From assembly GCA_016929905.1 (NCBI GenBank), contig JAFGHX010000328.1, positions 33,128 to 97,127 on the forward strand: a stretch of DNA of 64,000 nucleotides. The letters run 5' to 3'. Below are positions 33,681 through 41,228 of this stretch, piece after piece. Source of the DNA: Kiritimatiellia bacterium (GTDB lineage Bacteria; Verrucomicrobiota; Kiritimatiellia; JAFGHX01). Position 1 is the stretch's first letter. Each line of letters opens with the position of its first letter. A model generated the notes under the pieces. The model saw nothing but the letters and a program-made list of their open reading frames with translations, was not told the DNA's origin and did no database searches. The translations under genes and the position numbers were made by a program.

Positions 33681-33827
33681 GAAACTTGCTCGAGTTTCCT
33701 CGAGAACTTACTCGCAAACTTGCTCGAACCCCCCGCCGCAGCGGCGGGATCGACAAAGATTACGACCCGCCTACGCCAAGGGCTTCCGCGGGCGCAGCCC
33801 GCCTACGCCAAGGGCTTCCGCCGTCGT
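33681..33827. repeat. Inverted-repeat unit left of the aminotransferase
   Basis: A stutter of CTCGAGAACTTACTCGCAAA words (33690-33727), then the hairpin CCCCGCCGCAGCGGCGGG (33731-33748), ATCGACAAAGATTACG, and two copies of CCCGCCTACGCCAAGGGC (33767-33820). The same unit occurs inverted at 35316-35474 and directly at 57145-57241; a partial stutter is at 25807-25850. The remainder of the gap to 34025 has no gene. Confidence 0.75.
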
Positions 33828-33981
33828 CCCGCGGCGCAGACGCCCGGGACTATGGCGCGACGAGTCGGCGCGGCAGGCCAAAGCTTACAGCCTGTTCGCC
33901 GGCGGCGAAACAGCGTTTCAGCCCGGCTGTGCCCGACGCCCGCTGCGCCCGAACCGACAACTCTTCTGCCCGACCGGCCCA

Positions 33982-34011
33982 TTGCCCGCCGGCGGCGGGC
34001 ATTGCTAGAAT
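33982..34011 (+). promoter_or_regulatory. Candidate promoter for the aminotransferase
   Basis: TTGCCC (33982-33987), 18 bases with the palindrome GCCCGCCGGCGGCGGGC, then TAGAAT (34006-34011), close to the ATG at 34026, leaving a very short leader. Confidence 0.45.
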
Positions 34012-34025
34012 AGGCAGAGACGACC

Positions 34026-35348
34026 ATGACGTCACCATCCGACACCTGGCTCGAGCGCGCGCGCCGGATCATGCCCTGGGGGTCCAGCACGTGCTCCAAG
34101 GCGCCGCGGTACAGGCCCGAGGAACCGGCCGCGATCGTAAGCGGCAAGGGCTGCCGCGTTTGGGATGCGGACGGGCGGGCGTACATCGATTTCCGCAACG
34201 CGCTCGGCCCGATCAGCCTCGGGTACCGATTCCCGGCAATTGACAACGCCATACGCGAACAACTCGATAACGGCATTATCTTCGGGCATCCGTCCCCGCT
34301 GGAATGTGAGGTCGCGGAGATGATCTGCGACCTCATCCCCTGCGCGGAACGGGCCCGATTCCTCAAAACGGGCGGCGAGGCAATCGCCGCCTGCATCCGG
34401 CTGGCGCGCGCCTGTACGCGGCGCGAGCACGTGATCCAGATCGGCTACAACGGGTGGCTGAACAGCCTGGCGGCCGGCGGCCGTCTCCTGCCGGGCCAGA
34501 CCGCGGCGGGCACGGCGCCGGCGGGCGTGCCGGCCTGTCTGAGCGCCCTGCACCACACCTGCGGATGGAACGACGCCGACGGCCTGCGCCGGCTCTTCGC
34601 CGAGGCAGGCGCGCAAATCGCCGCCGTGGTGGTCGCCGCCAATCTCGCCGATATCGAGCAGGGCAAGCTGTTCTACCCGCTCCTGCGCCGGTTGACGCGT
34701 GAACACGGCGCGGTGCTGATCTTCGACGAAATCGTTACCGGGTTCAGGGTGGCGGTGGGCGGTGTCCAGGACCATTTCGGCGTCACGCCGGACCTGGCCG
34801 TCTTCGCCAAAGGCATCGCCAACGGAATGCCCTTGTCCGTCTACACGGGCAGCCGTGCCGTGATGGCCTGCTGCGAGACGGGCGGCGCGGTCATCTCCTC
34901 GACCTACGGCGGCGAGGCCCTCTCGCTCGCCGCCGCCAAGGCCGCGCTGAGCGTCTATCGGGCCGAAGACGTCATCGGGCACCTCTGGCGACAGGGCGAG
35001 CGGCTCGCGCAGGGGCTCCGCCGCCTGCTCCGGGAGCGCGGCCTCCCGCTGGAGCTGAAAGGGTTCCCTCCCTGCCTGCACATGACTTTCGATCCACAGG
35101 GACCCGCGCAACTGCAGGAATCATTCTTCCGCGCGGCTTATCGCAACGGAGTCAGCCTCTACGACGTCATCTACATCAACTACAGCCACCAGGCGGCGGA
35201 TATCGACGAAACGCTCGAGCGGCTGGCCAAGGCGGTGAAGGAAGTGGCTAAAGCGGGCTTCGCCCGCAACCCAGAGGTCAGAGGTCGGAGTTCAGAGGTC
35301 AGTAAGGCCCCCGGCGCGCTGGGCGAAGGCGGGCTGCGCCCGCCGTAG
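34026..35348 (+). CDS. Class III PLP aminotransferase, glutamate-1-semialdehyde 2,1-aminomutase-like
   Basis: 440 residues. Class III fold with pyridoxal phosphate: KTGGEAIAACIRLARA, the IFDEIVTGFR motif with Asp234, and Lys262 in FAKGIANGMPLS as the Schiff-base lysine. GSA-aminomutase-like (SMPGG-type) N-terminus: RIMPWGSSTCSKAPRY. In bacteria such paralogues often modify sugars or amino compounds rather than making haem precursors, and no haem genes are near. The last about 30 residues (from AKAGFARNPEVRGRSSEV) are translated from the adjoining repeat, including its 32-base direct repeat, and probably are not part of the fold. The gene is bracketed by inverted copies of one repeat unit. Confidence 0.85.
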   Translation: MTSPSDTWLERARRIMPWGSSTCSKAPRYRPEEPAAIVSGKGCRVWDADGRAYIDFRNALGPISLGYRFPAIDNAIREQLDNGIIFGHPSPLECEVAEMICDLIPCAERARFLKTGGEAIAACIRLARACTRREHVIQIGYNGWLNSLAAGGRLLPGQTAAGTAPAGVPACLSALHHTCGWNDADGLRRLFAEAGAQIAAVVVAANLADIEQGKLFYPLLRRLTREHGAVLIFDEIVTGFRVAVGGVQDHFGVTPDLAVFAKGIANGMPLSVYTGSRAVMACCETGGAVISSTYGGEALSLAAAKAALSVYRAEDVIGHLWRQGERLAQGLRRLLRERGLPLELKGFPPCLHMTFDPQGPAQLQESFFRAAYRNGVSLYDVIYINYSHQAADIDETLERLAKAVKEVAKAGFARNPEVRGRSSEVSKAPGALGEGGLRPP

Positions 35349-35474
35349 CGCTGGGCGAAGGCGGGCTGCGCCCGCCGAAGCCCTGGGCGAAGGCGGGCCG
35401 TAGTCTTTGTCGACCCCGCCGCTGCGGCGGGGGGTCGAGCCAGTTCTCGAGTAAGTTCTCGAGCAAGTTTGAAC
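35316..35474. repeat. Inverted-repeat unit right of the aminotransferase
   Basis: Reverse complement of the unit at 33681-33827, roughly 85% alike by eye, with a 32-base direct repeat (GCGCTGGGCGAAGGCGGGCT onward) at 35316-35347 and 35348-35379. It overlaps the last 11 codons of the aminotransferase gene and supplies its TAG stop. Confidence 0.75.
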
Positions 35475-35499
35475 GGGCGCCTTCAACGACGGACGGGCC

Positions 35500-37041
35500 A
35501 TGATCATCGACATCCACACGCATCCGCACGGCGGCCGCGAGACGTGGCCGCGGTTCGTGGCCGAATGCCGGCGCTACGGCGTCACAATGCCCGTGATTTC
35601 CTGCCTGTCACCGGGCGGCAGCCTGCAGCATTTCCCGCCGCCCCGGGAAGTCACGGCCGGCAACGCGTGGGCCGAGCAGTTCTGCGCGCAGACAGACCTG
35701 CCGACACGCTGGCTCGCCTACCTCAACCCGCAAAACGACAACAGCCTGGAGGAGTTGGACCGATGCCTCGCCCGGGGCGCGGCGGGCATCAAGCTGTGGA
35801 CGGCGTTCAAGCGCAACGGCAGCGGCGTGGAAAGAAGCTACCCCATTCTGGCGGCGGCCGAACAGAAAGGGATCCCGGTGCTCATCCACACCTGGCACAA
35901 GACGGACGGCAACGAGGCGGGCGAGTTGTGCGTGCGGGAATTCGCGGAACTGGCGCGCCGGTTCCCGCGCGCCTGCCTGATCGCGGCCCACGCGGGTGGG
36001 AACTGGCCGTACGGGCGCGGCGCGCTGGCCGGGCTGCCGAACGCCTATTGGGACATTTCCGGGTTCTTCCCGGAACGCGGGCAGGTCGAGGCGCTTGTCG
36101 AAGACGTGGGCGCCGATCACATCCTGTTCGGCAGCGACATGCCGGGCCGCAGCGTCATCTCGCAACTGGCCAAAGTGGTGTTCGCGCAGATCGACGCGGA
36201 CCAGAAAGAGCAGATCCTGTGGCGTAACGCCGCGCGGCTGCTGAAGCTGCAGTTGCCCGCGCAACCCGGCGGCCCGCCCGCGCTCCGGCCCGAGCCTGAA
36301 GAAAACGGCTTGCTGCGCGGGCAGGACACGGACCACTTCTGCTTCTGCGGGCGGGCCCCCGTGCTGGACCATGCATGCCCCTCGGCGCGGGAACTGGAGG
36401 CCATCCTGGCGCGGCACGGGATCAAGACCGCGTACGCCGCCGGCAGCGACAGCCTGTACACGCGGGACACGGCCGGGGCAAACGCCGCTCTGCGCGCGGC
36501 GGCGGCGGGCTGTACGCGCGTGGTGCCCCTGGCCACGCTGGACCCGTCGGTTCCCGGCTGGGCGCAGAGCCTCGAACACGCACGCCGCGCGTTCGCGGGC
36601 GGGATCGTCTTCCCCTACCTCCACAACTGGCGGCTGAACGACCCTGCCGGCCAGCCCTTCTGGAACGCGTGCGCCGAGGCACGATTTCCGCTCTGGATCA
36701 ACGGCTGCACCGGCGACCACCGCGCGCGCCATCGCGGGCTCGCCTGCCGGCCGGTCGGGGTGGAGGAGCTGCTCGACTTCGGGCGCCGCGCACCCCCCAA
36801 CCACTACGTGTTCCAGGGGTTGGGCCGCGCGCACGTCGACGCCTTCCTCTCAAACGGGCAAGGCCCCGCCGAGACACTGTTCGAGATGTCCAGGCTGACC
36901 GACTACACGGCGCATCTGGAGACGATCATCGAACGATACGGGCCCGGGCGTCTGGTCCTCGGCAGCGAGTTCCCGCTGCGCGATATCCGAACCGTGCGCT
37001 GGACCGCGCAACACCAGTGCGCCGCAAGCCAGCCTCAGTAG
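35500..37041 (+). CDS. Tandem amidohydrolase-2 protein (active N-half, degenerate C-half)
   Basis: 513 residues. Residues 1-250 form a complete amidohydrolase_2 (PF04909-type) TIM barrel with metal ligands His6 and His8 (DIHTHPH), His130 (IHTWH), His164 (AAHAGG) and Asp213 (FGSDMPG). Residues about 275-505 look like a second barrel of the same family, but the HxH position reads FCFCGRAPVLDH and the final Asp motif reads LGSEFPL, so most metal ligands are missing. Members hydrolyse or decarboxylate small ring and acid substrates in the cytoplasm. The second half may be a scaffold or substrate-binding lid. The gene follows the aminotransferase but lies outside the inverted repeats. Confidence 0.8.
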   Translation: MIIDIHTHPHGGRETWPRFVAECRRYGVTMPVISCLSPGGSLQHFPPPREVTAGNAWAEQFCAQTDLPTRWLAYLNPQNDNSLEELDRCLARGAAGIKLWTAFKRNGSGVERSYPILAAAEQKGIPVLIHTWHKTDGNEAGELCVREFAELARRFPRACLIAAHAGGNWPYGRGALAGLPNAYWDISGFFPERGQVEALVEDVGADHILFGSDMPGRSVISQLAKVVFAQIDADQKEQILWRNAARLLKLQLPAQPGGPPALRPEPEENGLLRGQDTDHFCFCGRAPVLDHACPSARELEAILARHGIKTAYAAGSDSLYTRDTAGANAALRAAAAGCTRVVPLATLDPSVPGWAQSLEHARRAFAGGIVFPYLHNWRLNDPAGQPFWNACAEARFPLWINGCTGDHRARHRGLACRPVGVEELLDFGRRAPPNHYVFQGLGRAHVDAFLSNGQGPAETLFEMSRLTDYTAHLETIIERYGPGRLVLGSEFPLRDIRTVRWTAQHQCAASQPQ

Positions 37042-37189
37042 ACGCGGCGCGCTCGCTGCATTCTCCGTACCGCGCACACCCCCGCGCACAACGACTCCGC
37101 TCTGGACAAAAACCGCGGGAAAGTGTACGAGAGAGCAAGCATCGCCATTCCCTGGATTTCCCGGGCAGGGCACGAGGCTGGGGTCCCCG

Positions 37190-37750
37190 ATGGAAACCGT
37201 CCTGGTCATTCTGGCCGTCGTCTTCGTCATCGGCTCTTGCGCCGCCTTCCTCCTCATGCGCGGCGGATTCGGCCGAAAATGCCGTTCGCGCGCGCCGAAG
37301 CAGCAGGCCTTCTTCAGCCCGTCGTTGGGAATCGGCTTCTCCTATCCCGACGGCTGGGAGCTGGACGAATTCGTGAGCGCGCATGGCATTCTGCTGCTCT
37401 GTCCGGACTTCAATTCCGACTGGCAGGCCAACGTCTTCTTCAATGTGCAGCGCGACAGCTCCGACACGCCGCTGGAAGAACGCCTGGACGAGCACGAGGC
37501 GCGCCTGAGAGCCGCACGTACCGGCTTTACCCTGCACCAGAAGCAGGTCGCAACCCATCCGAACGGGTTCACGCTGGGTTCGCTCCAGTTCACGCACGCG
37601 CACGACGCGATCCCGCTTTCGGAGACATTCGTCCTGCTCCGGCTGCGCGGCAGACGGAACCTGATTGTCACGGCCTGCACAACGGAAGCGGCCCGCCCGC
37701 AGCATCAGCCGCTTTTCGACCAGATCATCCGCTCGCTGGAAATCCGATGA
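37190..37750 (+). CDS. Membrane-anchored DcrB/PsbP-like protein
   Basis: 186 residues. An N-terminal hydrophobic segment (VLVILAVVFVIGSCAAFLLM) anchors a domain starting SPSLGIGFSYPDGWELDEF and ending with the helix FDQIIRSLEIR, a DcrB/PsbP-type fold (compare the second half of the protein at 4899-6017). The start follows GGCTGGGG. Its stop overlaps the next ATG (ATGA), coupling it to a CAAX-type protease. Function unknown; periplasmic exposure of the domain is inferred from the single anchor. Confidence 0.75.
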   Translation: METVLVILAVVFVIGSCAAFLLMRGGFGRKCRSRAPKQQAFFSPSLGIGFSYPDGWELDEFVSAHGILLLCPDFNSDWQANVFFNVQRDSSDTPLEERLDEHEARLRAARTGFTLHQKQVATHPNGFTLGSLQFTHAHDAIPLSETFVLLRLRGRRNLIVTACTTEAARPQHQPLFDQIIRSLEIR

Positions 37751-38571
37751 CGGACACGCACGCATATCCGCGCATCTGGCAGGCGCTCGTGATGATGCTC
37801 TGCCTGGCCGGGCTCCAGATCGTGATGGGGGTCGCCGGCGGACTGCTGGCCATCCTGCTTTGCGGGCTCGAACAGAACGTGGCGGTCACGGCGGCGACCG
37901 CGCTGGCCAACCTGATCGCCTTCGCGCTTGTCTGCGGGTGGGGCCTGTGGCGCACGCGGACCCGGCTGAGGACGCTGCTGCCGGTCTCCTCCTTTCGGCT
38001 GCCGCTCCTGCTGGCCCTCGTCCCGCTCGCACTGGGCCTTCACATCCTGCTCTTGGATCTGGACAACCTGCTGCGGCACCTCTGCCCGCCGCCCGCCTTC
38101 CTGCAGGACCTGTTCAAAGCGCTCCGTTCCGCGGGCGGCGTTTCGTTCGTCGCCCTGATCCTGCTGCCCGCGCTCGCCGAGGAAGTGCTGTTCCGGGGCG
38201 TCATGCTGCGCGGGTTCCTCCGGCTCTACAGCGTGCGGACGGCGGTCCTCGTCTCGGCGCTCCTCTTCGCGCTGATTCACGTGAACCCCTATCAGATGCC
38301 TTTGTCGTTTGTCCTGGGCCTGGTCACCGCGTGGCTGTTTATCCGAACCCGGTCGCTCTGGCCCTGCATCCTGCTGCACGGCCTGAACAACTTGCTCGCC
38401 CTGTATGCCGGGATGCTGGGCCTCGACATACCCGGCTACGACCGGCCCAGCCCCGTTGCGGCGTTCCAACCGCTCTGGTTCGACCTGCTCGGCGCCGTCC
38501 TCCTGGCAGTCGGGCTGGCTGCCGCCATGCTCTTCCTGCGCGCGGCGCCCGAACGGAGGGAGCCGGCATGA
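37747..38571 (+). CDS. CAAX/CPBP-type intramembrane protease
   Basis: 274 residues with about seven hydrophobic segments. The CPBP (ABI) motifs are complete: Glu145-Glu146xxxArg150 in LAEEVLFRG, His178 in FALIHVNPYQ, and His211xxxAsn in LLHGLNNLLAL. In bacteria these membrane metalloprotease-like proteins act in peptide maturation, immunity or envelope regulation. It is translationally coupled on both sides: its ATG overlaps the stop of the DcrB-like gene and its stop overlaps the start of a truncated membrane-protein frame. This suggests a former three-gene operon. Confidence 0.87.
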   Translation: MTDTHAYPRIWQALVMMLCLAGLQIVMGVAGGLLAILLCGLEQNVAVTAATALANLIAFALVCGWGLWRTRTRLRTLLPVSSFRLPLLLALVPLALGLHILLLDLDNLLRHLCPPPAFLQDLFKALRSAGGVSFVALILLPALAEEVLFRGVMLRGFLRLYSVRTAVLVSALLFALIHVNPYQMPLSFVLGLVTAWLFIRTRSLWPCILLHGLNNLLALYAGMLGLDIPGYDRPSPVAAFQPLWFDLLGAVLLAVGLAAAMLFLRAAPERREPA

Positions 38572-38678
38572 TTTGCCCGTACAACGTGGATGTGCTCATG
38601 GAACGCTGGCCGATCAGCAACTTCGTCCTGATCGCCCTGATACGACGTGTTTGTATTGACACTCACGCAAGGCGCTGA
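38568..38678 (+). pseudogene. 36-codon remnant of a membrane-protein gene (possibly rhomboid-like)
   Basis: ATGA overlap with the CAAX-protease stop, then MICPYNVDVLMERWPISNFV followed by LIALIRRVCIDTHARR and a stop. The opening is like the N-terminus of small rhomboid-family or related membrane proteins, which start with a short polar stretch and P(I/M)xNFVLIAL before the first membrane helix. The frame collapses right where that helix should continue. The preserved start overlap argues that a full gene once stood here. Family assignment is tentative. Confidence 0.45.
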
Positions 38679-38695
38679 AAGTCGGGACATCGCCC

Positions 38696-39253
38696 ATGCC
38701 GCAGACACACTTTCTCACAGACGCCGAGATCTACCGAAAGGTGATTCTGGAGGCGGTGCCCGCCGCCGAACGGTTCCTCTGGCTGGCTACGGCCGACTTG
38801 AAGGACCTCTACGTGGAGAAGGAGGGGAATTGGGTCCCGTTTCTGGAGATTCTGTCGGAGCTCGCCGGCCGCGGGGTGGCGATCCGCCTGCTTCACGCGC
38901 GGGAGCCGGGCGCGGCGTTTCGGCGGGACTTCGACCGGTATCCCAACCTGGCCGGTGGCCTGGAGCAGATTCTCTGTCCCCGCGTGCATTTCAAGAGCGT
39001 CATCGTCGACGCACGCCTCGCGTACACCGGCAGCGCGAACCTGACCGGCGCCGGAATGGGCGCCCGCAACGAGCACCGCCGCAATTTCGAGAACGGAATC
39101 CTCACCACCGACCCGGCCCTCGTCGAACGGCTTATGGCGCAGTTCGACGCCGTCTGGATGGGCGCGCACTGCGCCGAATGCGAGCGCAAACCCTACTGCG
39201 CCGACTATCCCGACCTGCTGCCCGGCGGCGGGCAGCCGCCCGGTGCCCACTGA
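38696..39253 (+). CDS. Single-HKD phospholipase D-like protein
   Basis: 185 residues with one PLD-like domain. The HKD motif is VHFKSVIVDARLAYTGSANL, giving His98, Lys100 and Asp105; the typical GSANLTGAG follows. The N-terminal half (about 20-90) has the paired beta-alpha units of PLDc_2 proteins. A C-terminal tail carries Cys159, Cys162 and Cys168 (CAECERKPYC), a possible metal site. Single-HKD proteins act as dimers and include nucleases of the Nuc/BfiI type as well as lipid enzymes. It starts shortly after the collapsed membrane-protein frame and ends just before palindromic element B. Substrate unknown. Confidence 0.8.
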   Translation: MPQTHFLTDAEIYRKVILEAVPAAERFLWLATADLKDLYVEKEGNWVPFLEILSELAGRGVAIRLLHAREPGAAFRRDFDRYPNLAGGLEQILCPRVHFKSVIVDARLAYTGSANLTGAGMGARNEHRRNFENGILTTDPALVERLMAQFDAVWMGAHCAECERKPYCADYPDLLPGGGQPPGAH

Positions 39254-39280
39254 ACCGAATGGATGGCCGCACCCTCTTCT

Positions 39281-39555
39281 GCCCGCGAAAAGGCACGAAA
39301 GAGGCGCGAAATGTCGAAGATCCGTGGCGGGCCAGCGGCTCTGCCGATGAGCATGCAGCAACTTTGAACTGTTTGCGCCCAGTCGTCGCATACGATCCGC
39401 CGAACCTGTAAGGGCGCAAACAACTCAACGTTGCTGAGAGCGCATCTCTTTCTGTCTCTGAAGGCGATCGTCGCGGGAATCGTATGTCGACCCTGCGTGA
39501 GCCAAGCGCTTCTTCCACTCTCCCTTTCGCGCCCTTTTCGCGACCTTTCGCGGGC
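39281..39555. repeat. Nested palindromic element, copy B
   Basis: Outer arms GCCCGCGAAAAGGCACGAAA onward (39281-39311) and the complement ending CCTTTCGCGGGC (39525-39555). The inner hairpin GCAGCAACTTTGAACTGTTT (from 39355) pairs with GGGCGCAAACAACTCAACGT (39412-39431) and on to 39437. Only half of the TCGCGGGAATCG hairpin of copy A is present (39471-39482). The gap 39254-39639 contains no gene. Confidence 0.8.
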
Positions 39556-39639
39556 CGTTCTTCATCTGTTCATACCCGGCGCTTCCCCCGTCCCGCTCTT
39601 TGCTCTATACTCCAAACCTGGAAACGCGAACATATCGAC

Positions 39640-40725
39640 ATGCGACTGGCCACCCTCATAGCGCAGGCGGAAGCGCGGTTCGACCGAATCGCCCGTTCGC
39701 ATTTCCTCGTGGCCGCGCTCTGCCTTCTGCTCGTCGCCGTGGCGCTGAACGGGCTGGGGCACAGCCCGGATGTCTCGTACCGGGTCGTGGCGCACGACCC
39801 CTTCTCGCGGATGAGCCCGAAGGTCAAGAACAACTACCACCAGACGTCGCCGCTTCTGCCGCTGCTCGGCCACTACGCGCACCTCACGTCCAAACGCCGG
39901 TTCTTCGCGCTCTGCCTGGCGCTGACGGGCGGCGGCTTCGCCGCCTTCTGTCTCGCCGCCCGCAAGCGGCTCGGCCCGGAGCCGGCCCTGCTCCTGTTCG
40001 TGCTCCTGCTGGCGCATCCGGTCACCACGGTGCTGCTCTCGTGGCTGGGCATGCCCGATTGCCTCACCTTTCTCTTCACCGCCCTGCTGCTGTTTGCCCG
40101 TTCGTACGGGCTCGTCGCGGTCCTGAGCTGTCTGGGCGCCTGGAACCATCCCGTCTTCTACTTCGCGGCGCCGGTTCTGCTGCTGCTCCGGAAACTCGCC
40201 GGGGAGGAAGCGATCACGTGGCGGCATATTCCCGTCTGCTGTCTGGGCCTGCTGGCCGGCTGGGCAACGGTCGCCTGGTTCCTGCACGCGAACGAAATCA
40301 CGGTGGCCGGACGGGTCGACTACTTGAAGCCGTTCCTGAAGGGACGGCCCGCCATGAACCTGCAGCATCTCCCGCTGCGCCTCTTCTCGCTGCACGGGCT
40401 CGTGTGGTTCGGCCTGATCGCCGCCGCGGCGACCCTCTTCGCCCGCGGCCGCGTCTACTTCGCCGCGCTGTGCCTCGCGCACCTCCTTTTCGGGGCCGTC
40501 ACCTTCTTCATGGCCGACACCACCCGCGTCTTCAGCCTGCTCGCCTGGGCGCCCGCCCTGCACGCCGTCGGCCACGCGCTCAAGCTGGCCGGCGCCTCCG
40601 ACGAACGGGCGCGAGGCGACCTGCACGCCGCGCTCCTGCTCGTCGCGCTGTGCGGTGTGGTTGTGCCGAGAGTCTTTCTGGTCAGCGTCAAAATCTATAC
40701 CGCGCCCTTCTGGGGCGGGATGTAG
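39640..40725 (+). CDS. Polytopic membrane protein, unknown (about 9 membrane segments)
   Basis: 361 residues from ATG 39640; upstream in-frame codons fall inside palindromic element B, so that Met is preferred. A -10-like TATACT lies at 39606-39611. After an amphipathic start (MRLATLIAQAEARFDRIARS) there are about nine hydrophobic helices. The first extracytoplasmic loop contains VVAHDPFSRMSPKVKNNYHQ, and later loops hold MPDCLTFLF and WNHPVFYF. The layout recalls GT-C-type or EpsG-like integral membrane proteins, but I see no decisive catalytic motif, so function is left open. Likely monocistronic. Confidence 0.75.
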   Translation: MRLATLIAQAEARFDRIARSHFLVAALCLLLVAVALNGLGHSPDVSYRVVAHDPFSRMSPKVKNNYHQTSPLLPLLGHYAHLTSKRRFFALCLALTGGGFAAFCLAARKRLGPEPALLLFVLLLAHPVTTVLLSWLGMPDCLTFLFTALLLFARSYGLVAVLSCLGAWNHPVFYFAAPVLLLLRKLAGEEAITWRHIPVCCLGLLAGWATVAWFLHANEITVAGRVDYLKPFLKGRPAMNLQHLPLRLFSLHGLVWFGLIAAAATLFARGRVYFAALCLAHLLFGAVTFFMADTTRVFSLLAWAPALHAVGHALKLAGASDERARGDLHAALLLVALCGVVVPRVFLVSVKIYTAPFWGGM

Positions 40726-40781
40726 CGCCCTCGGCGCGCGCGTCAATGCCGACAGCGTCCGGCCATGCGCGCATTTCTCCC

Positions 40782-40810
40782 TTGATCTCGCCGCGGAGCC
40801 GCGGTAGTTA
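40782..40810 (+). promoter_or_regulatory. Promoter for the receiver/URO-D-like pair
   Basis: TTGATC (40782-40787), 17 bases, TAGTTA (40805-40810); predicted start near 40817, only about 13 bases before the ATG at 40830. Confidence 0.5.
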
Positions 40811-40829
40811 TCCTGTCGGAATCACCCGC

Positions 40830-41228
40830 ATGAAACGCATTCTGGTCGTCGAAGATGATCCGCAACTCCTGGAGTTCTGCCGGGAAATCCTGGACACCTA
40901 CCTGGAAGACTGCCAGCTTGAATGTCTGGACGACGGCAGCGCGGCCCTGGCTCGGTTCCGAGAGGAGCCGTTCGATCTGGTCGTGACCGACTGCAACGTG
41001 CCGGGCCTCGACGGGCGCGAACTCTACGTGGGTGTTCGGGATTTCTGCAGGGCGACCGGGCGGGAGGTGCCCGGCTTCATCTTCTGCTCCGCCGTGGCCA
41101 AGGCGCTCGAAACCATCCCCTCGTTCGCGGGCCAGACGAACGCCCGCCAACTCCTGAAACCCTTCTCCATTGCCGACCTGGTCGACATGGTGCGCGAGAT
41201 GACCGGCGCGTCGGGGGACCCGCCGTGA
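40830..41228 (+). CDS. Stand-alone response regulator receiver domain
   Basis: 132 residues, one CheY-like receiver with no output domain: acidic pair Asp9-Asp10 in VVEDDPQ, phosphoacceptor Asp54 in LVVTDCNVPG, Lys110 in LLKPFS. The usual Ser/Thr switch residue region reads FIFCSAVA. Its stop overlaps a GTG start (GTGA) of a URO-D-family gene, so both should be made together. A hybrid kinase at 26921 could in principle phosphorylate it, but that is only a possibility. Confidence 0.9.
   Translation: MKRILVVEDDPQLLEFCREILDTYLEDCQLECLDDGSAALARFREEPFDLVVTDCNVPGLDGRELYVGVRDFCRATGREVPGFIFCSAVAKALETIPSFAGQTNARQLLKPFSIADLVDMVREMTGASGDPP

Noticed and set aside
34026..35348. hemL (haem-pathway glutamate-1-semialdehyde aminomutase)
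   Set aside because: The fold is the same, but sequence motifs are diverged, no haem genes are near and the setting is a repeat-bounded cassette; only a family-level call is justified.
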